A stretch of DNA of 64,000 nucleotides from Crocodylus rhombifer (Eukaryota; Chordata; Crocodylia; Crocodylidae): the NCBI GenBank assembly GCA_038503035.1, contig JAVSML010024323.1:1-64000 (forward strand). Reading direction: 5' to 3'. The translations under genes and the position numbers were made by a program. Positions 11,740 to 22,654 of this stretch are shown here, one piece after another (position 1 is the stretch's first letter; every line of letters begins with the position of its first letter). The notes under the pieces were generated by a model. The model ran no database searches. It was not told the origin of the DNA and saw only the letters and a list, made by a program, of their open reading frames with translations.

Positions 11740-12740
11740 TACAAGTAAGTGAACCATGTTTTGAGATTTGGGATGGGTTATTATACCAGGTAAATCAATC
11801 TGAAGGGGGTGAGTGTGGTCGGCAGTTATTGGTGCCATGAGCATTCCAGAGGAAGCTGTGGGACATGGCCCAGCAACGCCAATAGGTGGACACTTCAGGA
11901 GAAAGAAATTCCTAGGCAAAATCGAATGGTGGCTCTTTTGGCTGGGTATGAGGGAAGAAGTAACATGCATATGGGTCCTACAGAGTGTCGGTGGGAGAAA
12001 GACAGCTGTAGAGAGCTCCCTTGCAGGTCACGCCTATCATTAACACACCATTGGACAGAATTGCCCTCAATATTATGGGACCACTTACCAAAAGTAGTGC
12101 AGGGCATCAGTATACACACATTTTAATTGATTATACAATGTGATATCTGGGGGTGATCCCACTCAGAATGGTCACTGGGCCTCGTGTTGCAGAAGAGTTG
12201 TTAAAGTGGATTTCCCATTTTGGCAAATAGCCTGGTTGAGCACCTAAATGGCATGATCAAACATTTGTTGCAATGGAGCATGCAGAAGGAGCCCAGAAAA
12301 TTGGACCTTCTCTTAGTGCCACTAATTTTTGCTCTAAGGGATACACCACAGGTGTCAACCCAGCTTGCACCCTTTGAATGAATATTCGACCATAAACCCA
12401 GAAGTTTACTGCAAGTAGCCAGGCAAAAGTGGGAAAACCCAGGGCATAAACAAATTGGGGCCAAACAATTTAGACAGGAGACGACTGAATGCTTTAAACA
12501 GGCCCAGCAGTTAGCCCAGGCGAGTATGGAGAAAGCACAGCAATGGCAGGAAGCTAGTTATGACCAAAAGACACGGGAAAGACAGTTTCAGACTAGGGAT
12601 AAACTGCTACTTCTACTTCCCTCTGCAAATAAACTATTGAATAAGTGGCAAGGGCTTTCTGAGATAACAAGGAGGGCTGGGGCCTTAAATTAGGAAGTAT
12701 ACTGACCTGGACACATAGGGGAACACCAGATCTACCATGT
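11740..12740 (+). pseudogene. Integrase remnant, upstream of reverse transcriptase
   Basis: Integrase inserts the DNA copy into the host genome. The zinc-binding N-terminal part is only faintly visible near 11780-12030, with several stops. The core begins at about 12030 (PLDRIALNIMGPL): the residue expected to be the first catalytic Asp is Asn at 12069-12071. HILIDYT follows at about 12117, then an in-frame stop. Near 12228-12235 the frame jumps from ISHFGK to LVEHLNGMIK, so the stretch with the second catalytic Asp is missing while the Glu-bearing helix remains. A basic C-terminal part with FQTRDKLLLLLP lies near 12585-12620. It is dead. Its place before reverse transcriptase is the diagnostic point. 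Confidence 0.8.
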
Positions 12741-12747
12741 AAATCTG

Positions 12748-13773
12748 TTGAAGGCTTGGAGGGAGCCAGAGGGATGGCTGCTGGGTTCTGAAGAAGTAAA
12801 TGAAGAACTAGGCCCTGAGATAGGAGAAAATACAGAAAGGGGTACGATAGAAATAGGAGACTGCCTCATGGGTGAGCAGCAAAAAGAGCTGTGTCAGATC
12901 ATCTTTGGATTTGCTGATGTGTTTAGTGAGGTCCCAGGAAAGGCTAGGGGTGTAGAACACAAAATAAATATGTCCAAAGGGGTAGCTGTGAGAGAAAGAC
13001 TGGTCCCACATCATCTACCAGCTCGGGTACATGAAGAGATACAGAAAATGCTTAAACAAGGGGTGACAATACCATCTCAGAGCCCCTGGAGAAGCTCAAT
13101 GGTGGTTGTCCCAAAATCCAATGGCTCATTAAGGATATGCATGGATTTCCAGGGTTTTCTTGCGGTTGTGCGTTTTGATGCATTCCCCATGTGCCACATA
13201 GAAGAGCTACTGGAACAGATAGGTCAGGCAAAGTAGGTCTCTACCCTAGAACTTTCCAAGGGCTACTGGCAGATCCCCACGGTGGGAAAAGACCAGCAAA
13301 AAACAGCTTTTGGTATGCCATAGGGATTATTTGAATTTACAAGGATGCCATTCAGCCTTCAGGGTGCCGCAGCCTCTTTCCAAAGTCTGATAGATAATGC
13401 CCTAGCTCCATGTATGAAGTACGCTGAGGCGTACATCAACAATATTGTAATTTATTCTCAATCATGGCCTGAACATTGGCAACATGTGGAAGCAGTGTCT
13501 GGAGAATTGTGTCAATTTAATATGACAGCAAATCCTAAAAAGTGTACATTAGGAATATGGAAGACCGATTATCTTGGGTTCCATGTGGGGCAGGGGCTCA
13601 TATGCCCACTGGCAAGTAAGGTAGAGACCATAGAGAAATATAAATCACCACAAACAAAAAACCCAAATGTGCTCCTTTTGGGTTTGACTAACTATTATCA
13701 AAGATTTATACCAGGCGTTGCAGAGTTAGCTGCACCCCTGATGGACTCCATAAGGGGCAAAGTGGAGGTATAA
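12748..13773 (+). pseudogene. Ty3-type reverse transcriptase remnant
   Basis: The reverse transcriptase copies element RNA into DNA. One phase runs from 12748 to 13773 with stops at 13234-13236 and about 13321. Motifs in order are SPWRSSMVVVPKSNGSLRICMDF, then LELSKGYWQIP, where the catalytic Asp is Glu (13249-13251), MPFSLQGAAASFQ, and YINN at 13432-13443, where YIDD is expected. KKCTLG, LGF and TNYYQRFIPG then follow. All three catalytic Asp positions are changed, so it could not polymerise DNA. The motif words are clearly of Ty3/gypsy type, not retroviral or copia. Confidence 0.87.
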
Positions 13774-13775
13774 TA

Positions 13776-14200
13776 TGCTGGATGCCCCTAATGGAGGAGA
13801 CCTTTAGGAATATCAGAAGAGCCTTATGTAGTGATGTACTCCTGAGGACTCCTAACTTTTCTAAGCCTTTTATCCTACAAACTGATATGTCTGACATGGT
13901 TGTGGGGGCAGTCCTATGCCAAGGAAAACACAAGGCTGAAAAAGCAGAGGCATTTGCAAGTAGGAAATTAAACACAGCAAAATGCAGGTATTTAACAATT
14001 GTCTGACTATTAAGTGGGCGGTCATATATTTCCATTATTATTTAATGGGACGGGAGTTCACATTCATAATGGACCATGCAACCACTGTAATGGGCACATA
14101 ATGCATTGGGCATTAGCTCTTTAGTCCTTTAAATTCTGTGTCAGGTGCAAGCCAGGAACAACAAATAAAGTTGCTGATTTCTTGTCTCAGTGTAGGGAGT
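13776..14200 (+). pseudogene. RNase H remnant
   Basis: This is the RNase H part of pol, in a different phase from the reverse transcriptase (frame change near 13771). It shows PFILQTDMSD, which holds the first catalytic Asp, VGAVLCQ, and ASRKLNTAKCRYLTI where a Ty3 element has the SRKL and NY-E words. After the stop at 14004 the similarity continues in other frames, including VADFLSQ near 14171. It degrades RNA in RNA-DNA hybrids in intact elements. Confidence 0.75.
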
Positions 14201-14285
14201 CATAAGTGAGGCCAACGGAGCAGGACTTACGGCACTATCAGAAGACTGACAAAGCAAGCCAAGAAGATGGCAAACTCAAGGCAAC

Positions 14286-14300
14286 TTGAGAGGGGAGATA
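14286..14300 (+). promoter_or_regulatory. Polypurine tract
   Basis: The run ttgagaggggagata lies immediately before the TG of the 3' LTR. This is the expected place and composition for the plus-strand primer of an LTR retrotransposon. Confidence 0.65.
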
Positions 14301-15157
14301 TGTGGCAGGAGCACTGGAGTCGCTGAGCCACGGGAGCCTGGTGCCAGTGGCAATATCCCCATACCACAGGCTTTGCTGGTGGCACCGTGGTGTGGTGAGC
14401 TATAACACTATGGTGGTAGTGGTGGGATCACTGTGTCAGAGACCTTGCCGGTGGTGCCGTGGCCTGCTGAGCTATGAGAATGTGGTGGCAAAGGTGGGAT
14501 CACTGTGCCATAGGCCCTGCCGGTGGCACCAGGATTGCTGTAGTGTCCTGACCTGCAGCCAATGGGGCAACGATACCCAAAGAAATAAAAAAAGTCAGTG
14601 CTGGCCTGGATGCACTTTCTAAGCATGTGCCAACGCTGATTCACCAGGAGAGGCAGTGGGGAAAAGCTAAAAGCCCCATGAAAACAGAGACAACTGGTAA
14701 AGAAATGTGAGTGAGGAACAAGGCAAGGCTGATGCCCTTCTGGCTCCTTCGAAGCTATATCCATCCATCTGGACTGAATCAAAGAGGGACAAAGTATAGA
14801 CATGGACTTGGACTGGGCGAACCAAGCTGAAAAGGGACTGAATAAATATGAGGTAAAACCATGTCCATGCAACACTGGAGTAACAATGGGTTGGCACTAG
14901 GCGGGGTGTAAGGGAGGTGAGGTATCAATATCCTCGTGCTAACAATTAGACCTAACAAAGATACCACTGAGCTGGGATTAACAGCATTCCCCAAGATTGA
15001 AGTTCCAAAAAAGACGTGACTGAAGAGAAGCATTGGTCGTCTTGGTAACTGGTGACAGGGGTCAAACTGTCAGGCCACAAGACCGCAGTTAGCTCTGGGC
15101 AACTAGAAAAACCTAAGTGGTGAGCTCAGGACAGACACAGGACAGACACAAGTTACA
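14301..15157 (+). repeat. 3' LTR of the Gmr1-like element
   Basis: It starts tgtggcagg and ends agttaca, giving TG...CA, and is followed by the acccc target duplication (15158-15162). It holds the three 72-base units at 14322-14535 and an AATAAA at about 14582-14587. It lacks about 180-200 bases kept in the 5' LTR; the break is after aaagccccatga near 14681. Confidence 0.82.
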
Positions 15158-15455
15158 ACCCCACTTCAGCTAGTTGAAGGCTGCTTTTAAGTCCTCTCTC
15201 AGACTCCTCTTCTCCAGACTAAATAAGCCTAGTTCCCTCATTCTTTCCTCATAAGTCATGTGCCCCAGCCCCCTCACAATTTTGTTGCCTTTCCCTGGAC
15301 TCTCTCCAATTTGTCCACATCCTTTCTGTAGTGGGGGGCCTAAAATTGAACACAGTACTCCAGATGTGGCCTTACCAGAACTGAATAGAAGGAAATGAGC
15401 ACTTCCCTTGACCTGCTGGCAACACACCTACAAATGCAGCTTAGTATCCCATTAG
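15158..15455 (-). mobile_element. CR1 fragment 3 (antisense)
   Basis: It resumes after the Ty3 element with accccacttcagctagttgaagg and runs through the words for the ERVQ-type block of CR1 reverse transcriptase. It stops at cccattag (15448-15455) where the MITE is inserted. Confidence 0.87.
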
Positions 15456-16233
15456 TAGGGGTGTGCGAAGCGGGCCCTACTCATTTCGGATTCAGCCTGA
15501 ATCAGGGAAAGTGATTTGATTAGTTGATTTGGATCACTGACCCTGATTTAATTCAGCCAAATCTGAACCTAAAGATTCAATTCTGATTCAGAGAATCAGT
15601 GATTTGGGCATAGACCAGCTTTAAAAGTTTTTTCTGCATATCTTGAGGTACCAGTGCGGTTCCTGATCACTGCGATGCTGGGGTGCATGAAGCATCCCAC
15701 AGGAATGTGGATGTGCTTGGCAGTGAACCCAGAAGTGGACCGGAAGTACTTCCGACCCACTTCCAGGTCTGTTGGGGAGTGTGCTGGCTCCCACCCCCAT
15801 GCTCAGCGATTGGATGCAGGGGCACCCCAGGTGCCCCCCCCAACCCGGGAGGAACCAGTCACCAAGCCTGGGGGGGGGTTTGGGGGGCCTCTATGTGTGC
15901 TTCCTGGTGGACCTGGAAATGGACTGGAAGTGCTTCTGGTCCACTTCTGGGTCTGCTGCTGAGTGCACTGGGGAGCCCACACCATGCTTATGTGGGACGC
16001 TTCATGTGCCCCAGCATCACAGCACTCATGAGCCCCTGCTACCTAGAGGTATGTAGAAAAAACATTTAAAGCTGTCTCTATGTCCGAATCTTTCCAAATC
16101 TCTCTGAATTGATTCAGAGGGTTCTGATTCGATTCAGGGAGATTAAAGGGTTCTCTGGTTCGATTCAGATTTGGAGATTCAGCCACCGAATTGGGCTGAA
16201 TCGAATCAGGGACTGAAGCTTCACACAGCTCTA
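15456..16233. mobile_element. hAT-type MITE inserted in CR1
   Basis: The ends are inverted repeats: taggggtgtgcgaagc at the left and, read inward from the right, tagagctgtgtgaagc. The flanks cccattag (15448-15455) and gccaatag (16234-16241) match at 6 of 8 bases, as an aged 8-bp hAT duplication would. The subterminal DNA is rich in gaatc/gattc words. No transposase is present in the 778 bases. Confidence 0.72.
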
Positions 16234-16470
16234 GCCAATAGCTTTCTTGGCTACAAGGGTACACTGCTGGCTCATATTCAGCTTATTGTCCTCTGTAACC
16301 CCCAGATCATTTTTGATAGAGATGCTGCCCAGCCAGTCACCCCCAGCCTGTACTGGTGCATGGGATTGTTCTAAGTGAAGAACTTTGTACTTGTCCTTGT
16401 TGAACCTAATGAGAGACCTTTTGGCCTAATCCTCCAATTTGTCTAGTCACACTGAATCCTAGTCCTACCC
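16234..16470 (-). mobile_element. CR1 fragment 4 (antisense)
   Basis: It continues CR1 from agctttcttggctacaaggg to about 16470, including gtacttgtccttgttgaacc. It ends where the sense L3-like LINE resumes. Confidence 0.85.
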
Positions 16471-17340
16471 CTTTATGCCCTCTTATAAATCCATGGTGCG
16501 TCCACACCTTAAGTACCATGCCCAACTTTTGTCCCCACATCTCAAATTGGACACAGAAGAACTAGAGAAAGTACAGAGAAGAGCAACAAAAATGACTAGT
16601 GGTATGGAGGGGTTTCCATATTGAGGACAAATTAAAAAGGTTAGGTCTATTCAGTTTAGAAAAGTGATGCTTGAGAGGGTCTCTTTTTACCAAATACTAA
16701 CTAGGGAAGAGAAAGTAAACAGAGATTTATTACTTACTTATCTCTCACAATATAAGAGCTAGGGTCATAAAATGAAACTGGTAGGTAGTAAATCTACAAC
16801 TAACAAAAGGAAGTGCAGGCATTTGTTTAAATGGTGAAATGCATGTCAGTGCTGAGAAAATGACAGCAGTGTGGTTTTGAACTAAAACACATGAAGGTGT
16901 TTTAGTTCAAAAGTGCACTGCTGCCATTTTCTGCATGCTGATGTGCATTTCACCGCTTATCCAAAAGTATGCGATGCATCGTCAAGTCCCTCAGCTCACA
17001 TGCTCTGCATGCTGGATTTCCAGTGTGTCAGAGCAGACAAAGGTACATGTATAAAAGACCTTCTTTTTCAGAAAGTGTGTAATTAAAGTGTGCAACATGT
17101 TGCCCCAAGACATTGTGCAAGCTGACAGTTTAACCAGACCCAAAAAGGGATTGGACAAATTGTTGGAGGAGAGGTGCATTAGTACCCATTGAACACAGGA
17201 GTTAGGGGTACAGCCTTTGAATCAGAACTTCCTGGAGCTTAAGTGCTGGAGGAAAGGAACGGGGGGAAAACCCTGGTCATACCCTATTCACTCCCCATGT
17301 CAGTATATACTTTCTGCCACTGTGTGGTATGAGGCAAGAC
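16471..17340 (+). mobile_element. L3/CR1-like LINE, right part
   Basis: Sense translation gives YKSMVRPHLKYHAQL, then LEKVQRRATKMTS (16562-16600), GHKMKLVGSKSTTNKRK near 16763-16812, and NMLPQDIVQADS near 17095-17130. These are the C-terminal words of an L3/CR1-like reverse transcriptase, followed by a 3' end near 17340. It joins logically with 7655-7805. The part at about 16818-16977 is a foldback insertion. Many in-frame breaks show age. Confidence 0.75.
16818..16977. mobile_element. Palindromic foldback MITE
   Basis: Arms 16833-16890 and 16897-16954 are near-perfect reverse complements (ggtgaaatgca... against ...tgcatttcacc) around a 6-base spacer atgaag at 16891-16896. Weaker pairing continues outward to about 16818 and 16977. 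The piece interrupts the LINE between its GSK and NMLPQ blocks. No coding sequence. Confidence 0.75.
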
Positions 17341-18600
17341 AGACCCAGTAAAAACCAGTTCTTATTTTAAGGTGTTTCCCTTGTTTGCATATGCAAACTC
17401 AATAGGAAATGGTACTCCATTTCACAGGAAGGTTAACAAAATGAGGAGTGGCGTATATGCCTCTTCTGCCCCAAGACTTTATATTACCCTTCCCTTTGAC
17501 CCAAGAAATACCCTGAAACTGGCCTCAAGAAAGAATTAAAATCTACTTCATTTCCATGGGACTTCAACCTGCCTCATTTTTATGGTGACTTTATGACTTT
17601 TTGAATTTTCTTTCTTATGTAGCTTGATTAATTTGATATGCATCTGTTTTATTGCAGGGCATCTAGGAAGCTCGTTTTCATATGTAAATGTAATGATAAT
17701 GATTCTTTGTAATGGGCACAAGTGGCAGAACTCAAATAAACATCTCAAATTTTGGACACTCTAATGTGTGTGTGTATATATATATATGAAAGTCTTAGAT
17801 AAGAGGTATTGGTTCAGCTGTTATAGAGAGAGGACATCCAGAAGATTCAAACCTGCATTTAAATTCAAATAACTCCCCAGAATGGCAAGTTTCATCTGCA
17901 GGGTTGTTGCAGGCCTCTCTCTGACTATACTGATTAATACCATTATTTTTATTAAACCACAAAGCAGGCATGGAGCTGAAATCTTAATTTGCAACATATT
18001 GCCTTTTACAATGTTAGGAGTAATTAATGATTTGATTTGAAAAACTACCACTGGGTAATTCAGCTGCAGTTCTGAAGCTAGCAAATTTGGACACAAATGG
18101 TTTAGTTCTGGTCTCATCTCTATTAGTTAATTTTAAATTTCCTATAATGCACTCTGCTTTAGATTACACACACACATACACACAATAGAAAGCAAATAGA
18201 CTTTTGTGTATCACAAATCAGCTGTGGTATCAAAAATGCTTCTTTAAAGGTCCCTGGGTTTCAAAAATCCCAAATTATCAGAAACCCAGGAGTAAAGTTT
18301 ATTAGTTTTGGTGCTAATAATAACAATAGCTAATTTCCATTAGCTTCAGAGAAGTTATCAGTACTCTGCATTCATAGCAGTGTAATTTAAATCAGGATTT
18401 GGCTTTGTGTATTCTTCTCCTATCGTATGTGTGCAAGCTTTTATTGATTCTAAAAACAGATATGCATTCATAAAGAAAGGAAATCTGTTCAATTAAACAG
18501 TGGTACCTATTTTGAAAAATTATTTGGATTTCTATATAAGATAGTCAATACTCTTGTTTTATACAGTGTCTCAATATATTTCCAGAATTTAGAATTTGAG
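17341..18600. other. No gene seen; short TG/TA microsatellite
   Basis: A (tg)n(ta)n run lies at 17765-17787 and a CA-like run at about 18165-18183. Otherwise unremarkable AT-rich DNA. Confidence 0.5.
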
Positions 18601-18720
18601 AGGACCCCCAAATAATTAGATCTATGCATGGACATTAGCAGTGGTATCACTCCCCAAATGAAACAATGAGCAGATGTTTTAGTCTGTTCCATTTTATTTA
18701 AGAAATTATGAATTTATTTT
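18601..18720 (-). repeat. Unknown dispersed repeat, copy A
   Basis: Read on the minus strand it matches 22655-22770: taaataaaatggaacaga, then ctgctcattgtttcat and ggggagtgataccac. The minus-strand translation shares AHCFIWG with the other copy. I do not recognise the family. Confidence 0.6.
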
Positions 18721-18724
18721 AATT

Positions 18725-20222
18725 TTCCACATATATAATCTAATTATTGGGGGGGTTGTCTTAAATTTGTGCCCACCCTCGCTGCAGCAGGATAAACAGC
18801 AGTAGCTGGGCAATTGGCAGGGAAAGCAGCTTCTAGAAGGCAAGTGGCCCAAACACTGCCCCTTGACCTGCTGCCACCTGCCCCCTGCCACTTGCCCTCC
18901 CTCAGCTCCTGCCCCACTGATACCTGTTCTCCCACCACATACCCGACTCGTTTTGAGGTTGAAGCAGAATTGAACCGGAACAGATAAGGTTGAAACAGCC
19001 TCGAAAAAAAATGAGGCAAGTTGAAACATTTCACCATTTTGATGCTGTTTCGACGTTTCGCTCGTAGGCTATAATGGGGAAGGTTGAAACAGTCTACAGC
19101 TTTGTCATTTCTGGCCTGATCTGAATGAAACTTGCAGGAATGGTAGCTCCAGCTGAGGCCACAAAGCCTGCTGCTCAATTGATGCATGCAAGGCTATTGT
19201 TGGCCCTGCTGGCTACAGTATCACACTGCCGGCTCACATTCATACTGTGATCAATTATTACCCTCAGGTCTGTGGTGGCAAGTGATGGGGGATCTTCAGT
19301 CTTGCTTGCCTGATGAGAGGCAGCAGTTGCACAAGCACCTATGACATGAGTTTTGCCTGTCAGCAGCTAGAGGTGTAGGGCCCCAGAACCCCTGCACCTA
19401 TCCTCTTCACAGCTGGCAGGCTTTGTGGCCTCAGCAGGGGCTAGCAGGCCTGCAGCTTTCACCCTGCTGTGCCTTAACACACACCGTATCACCCATGTTA
19501 CGATTTTTGTTTGTCCTCAGCTTGAGGTACAGTTTCCCCCAAACCCCTACACCTATCTCCTTGAAACTTGGCAGGCTTTACGGCTTCAGCAGTGGCTAGC
19601 ACACCTGAAGTTTTGACCCCACTGTGGCTTAACACATACATGTGACATGAGTTTTGCTTTCAAGAGTTTGGGGTGCAGTTTCCTGAAACCCCCTGCACCT
19701 ATACCCTTGGAGCACAGCAGTCTTTGTGGCCTCAGCAGGGGCTACCATTCCTGAAAGTTATATTATATCCTATGGGTGAACCATTGAAACGGTTGAAACG
19801 GAGAAACTGTTTCCGTGGAACGAACTGGAACACCTGTTTTAAATCAAAACAAAATTTGAAACAGAACGGTGTTCCATCGAAATGGTGGTTGAAATGGAAC
19901 ACTGCTGTTTCACACAGCCCTACTACACACCCTCCTGCTGAATATCCATGCCCCCACCATATGAGCCACTTTGAGTCACCCTGGCCCTGGCCTGGCAATA
20001 GCAGCTGTTACAGTTTTGGCCTTGGTCCTGGCCCAGGGCATACAGCAGGTGTAAGAGCTCTGGCCCAGGGCAGGCAACAGCTGTGGCCCAGGTGCCAGTG
20101 CTGGCACTGGAGCCAGAGCCACCACCCGCCCCAGGCTGGTATACAAATGCAAGATGAGGATTTCCCCCCGCCCCATGTTAAATGTGGGGAAAAAACCTAG
20201 TCTTAGATGTGAGTAAATACAG
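18725..20222. mobile_element. Probable composite MITE region
   Basis: An inner element at about 18950-19922 resembles the terminal region of the hAT at 26.87 kb (fttcactcgtaggctataatgggg-type words near 19054-19078) and ends cacacagcccta at 19922. The outer right end agatgtgagtaaatacagta resembles the terminus at 46.67 kb. The left end is unclear, so the nesting of the two is only likely. Confidence 0.4.
19346..19765. repeat. About 150-bp tandem repeats inside MITE
   Basis: Three diverged units, about 147-155 bases apart, each contain a gttttgc word, then cccctgcacctat, then ggcctcagcaggggcta-like words. The same units, in reverse orientation and 146 bases apart, are at about 27131-27300 in the large hAT element. 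Confidence 0.6.
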
Positions 20223-21344
20223 TACTTCAAATGTTACAAATGCTAATTAAGGTGATTTGAGACATGAAAATTAAAGGGACTTTGAAAAATAGCAAGAATC
20301 CTCCTGTAAAGATCACTAAACTTAGTATCTTTAGTCTGACTTATCTCAGAATTTCCTCTCCTAAGTCTGAAATCCTGCTGTGACACCCTGAATGTCCTTG
20401 ACTCTACTGCAACGCTGCAGCACATATGGTATGTAAAGTCACCCACTGTTTGGAAATCCCTTCCATCTAAACCCAACAGGGGAGCAAAGGACAGAATGTC
20501 AGAACAGATATTTTGCCTTAATTTTGTTATTCCTTGCTTCCGTGGGTTTAACGCTGAACATCCATTTTTCTACCACCCTTCATAACTCACAGTATTGCAA
20601 CAACTGCTATATCTTTCAAGGATCTTCAGACAGTGGGTGATCTTACAGGCCATATGTTCTGCAATCTCCAAATGTACCAGGAAATGTTAAGGATTGAATC
20701 TCAGATTGAATGTTCAGTCTGAACTCTCTCCTGTTTTGTTTTTCTGGGTTTGGGTCAGACCCTCCTAAATGTTACTTTTGTGTTGCTTTTGGAGGGATAC
20801 AACAACGATAGACCAGGATCTTGCATGAAATTTCTCAAGTGGTTTCAAGAAAGAGTTAACACAACAATTAGAATGAGGTTTGAAAGCAAACCTTCTTAGA
20901 CTTCTGTTGTTCAGGAAATAACTTCCAAACAGTTCACATGTAAATTGCAAAATAAAATGGAGGAATTTCCTAAAATGCATGATCTCCCATACTGACATAT
21001 GGGCACAAAATACCTGCACATAGCATTAATTTGTGGTGTTTCACCTTGGCATGTATGATTGACCAAAAGCACAAAACTGCTTCTGGTTTGGAAGTGATCA
21101 GATTATCATTATTTAGATTAAAATAAATGTGCGAGGCACTGCCCAATCATAAAAGAAGACCCTATCCCTGTCTCAAAGCTAAACACTGTGGGTAAAATCC
21201 TGACCTGTTGAAGTTAATGGAAAAACTCCTATTATCAGTGGGGCAGATTTTCACCCTTGTCCATTTCTTTCACCATTACTCATAGGAAGTCATAGATTTT
21301 GATATCTAGAAATGATTAGAGCTTTCCTAATTGTGACGAAACCA
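20223..21344. other. No gene seen
   Basis: AT-rich DNA without a supported coding sequence or a repeat I can name. Confidence 0.45.
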
Positions 21345-21973
21345 TCAGAAAAGCCAATGGCACTTTATCGTGCATCAGCAGATGCATGACAAATAGGTCC
21401 AAGGAGGTGATACTTCCCCTCTATCGGGCGCTGGTCAGACCGCAGCTGGAGTACTGCGTGCAATTCTGGGCGCCGCACTTCAAGAAGGATGCGGATAACC
21501 TGGAGAGGGTCCAGAGAAGGGCCACTCGTATGGTTAAGGGCCTGCAGGCCAAGCCCTATGAGGAGAGATTAGAGAAACTGGACCTTTTCGGCCTCCGCAA
21601 GAGAAGGTTGAGAGGCGACCTGGTGGCTGCCTATAAGTTCGTCAGGGGGGCACAGAAGGGAATTGGTGAGTATTTATTCACCAAGGCGCCCCCGGGGGTT
21701 ACAAGAAATAATGGCCACAAGCTAGAGGAGAGCAGATTTAGATTAGATATTAGGAGGAACTTCTTCACAGTTCGAGTGGCCAAGGTCTGGAACGGGCTCC
21801 CAAGGGAGGTGGTGCTCTCCCCTACCCTGGGGGTATTCAAGAGAAGGTTGGATGTGTATCTAGCTGGGGTAATGTAGGCCCAGCACTCTTTCCTGCTTAT
21901 GCAGGGCGTCGGACTCGATGATCTATTGAGGTCCCTTCCGACCCTAGCATCTATGAATCTATGAATCTATAAT
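21345..21973 (+). mobile_element. CR1 LINE 3' end, fairly young
   Basis: This is a 5'-truncated CR1 ending in atctatgaatctatgaatctat. It holds an open frame at 21386-21877 with YRALVRPQLEYCVQFWAPHF, LERVQRRATRM and NFFTVRVAKVWNGLP, the C-terminal end of ORF2, and no stop for 163 codons. This is the least decayed CR1 3' end in the window and keeps CpG pairs, so it is relatively recent. Confidence 0.92.
21386..21877 (+). pseudogene. CR1 ORF2 C-terminal fragment
   Basis: The last 163 codons of a CR1 ORF2 remain open, from just after the catalytic palm to the natural end of the protein (LDVYLAGVM). The active-site and endonuclease parts are absent because of 5' truncation, so it codes for no working enzyme. 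The upstream frame (about 21345-21385) continues CR1 words in another phase. It has no neighbours that would express it. Confidence 0.88.
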
Positions 21974-22654
21974 TAAGCTAGACAACATCCACTAATGGAC
22001 AACACAATGAGTTAAAGAATTTGCACCAATGTAAGAAAGAAACTTCTTCAAAACTAACTTCCAAACACTGGTTTGAAAGTTGTGCACAAGAATATTGTTC
22101 ATGTAATGTTTCATATCTGACAGAAGAATGTCCTGCTAAATAAGGTTAAATAAGATTACAATTTTAATGGTCTAGTATTTTTTCTCTCCAGCTCTGCCAT
22201 TTCTTTGTGTTAAAATCCTAATTTGCACAAAGTTGTTAGTGTGCCAGAATTTCAAATTTTTAAAATTATATGTGCTTTTCCTTAGATCTTACATTTCATA
22301 CACTTGTAAATACTAAGGATGAAACCCTTCATTTATAATCAGTCTGATGGATTGGATTGGCTATGACCATTAATGAAACTATGAATTACACAACTGGGAC
22401 CAAATTCACTGAAGACCCCTGAAAACTGCCATTTGAATAAGACTGACAGTGAGCAGGAAGTATATGTAGGAAACATCTGAATTAGGTTACAACACCTTTC
22501 ATATCCAACATATCCCAAAGCAAGGGAGTTAAATAATACCAGCAAACTAATTATGTTGGTAACCACATTCTTTTGGGTCAGGATTTTAGGGTTATTTTTT
22601 GAATGTCATGGGCTCATTTACTTCAAGTTCAATAATTGCCATGCACAGACACCT

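Larger units (their letters stand above)
9332..15157 (+). mobile_element. Gmr1-like Ty3/gypsy LTR retrotransposon, complete ends, inactive
   Basis: A 5.8 kb LTR retrotransposon with paired LTRs, a tRNA-type primer binding site, Gag with a zinc knuckle, and a pol arranged as protease, integrase, reverse transcriptase and RNase H, followed by a polypurine tract. Placing integrase before reverse transcriptase while keeping a Ty3-type reverse transcriptase defines the Gmr1-like group. A 5-bp target duplication (acccc) flanks it inside CR1. Stops, frameshifts, a deletion in integrase and replaced catalytic residues make it dead. By eye the LTRs differ at about 14 of the first 73 aligned bases, so the insertion is old. 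Confidence 0.85.

Noticed and set aside
15654..16069. Overlapping frames of 94-128 codons
   Set aside because: All lie in the GC-rich core of the MITE at 15456-16233 and overlap in three frames; no domain.
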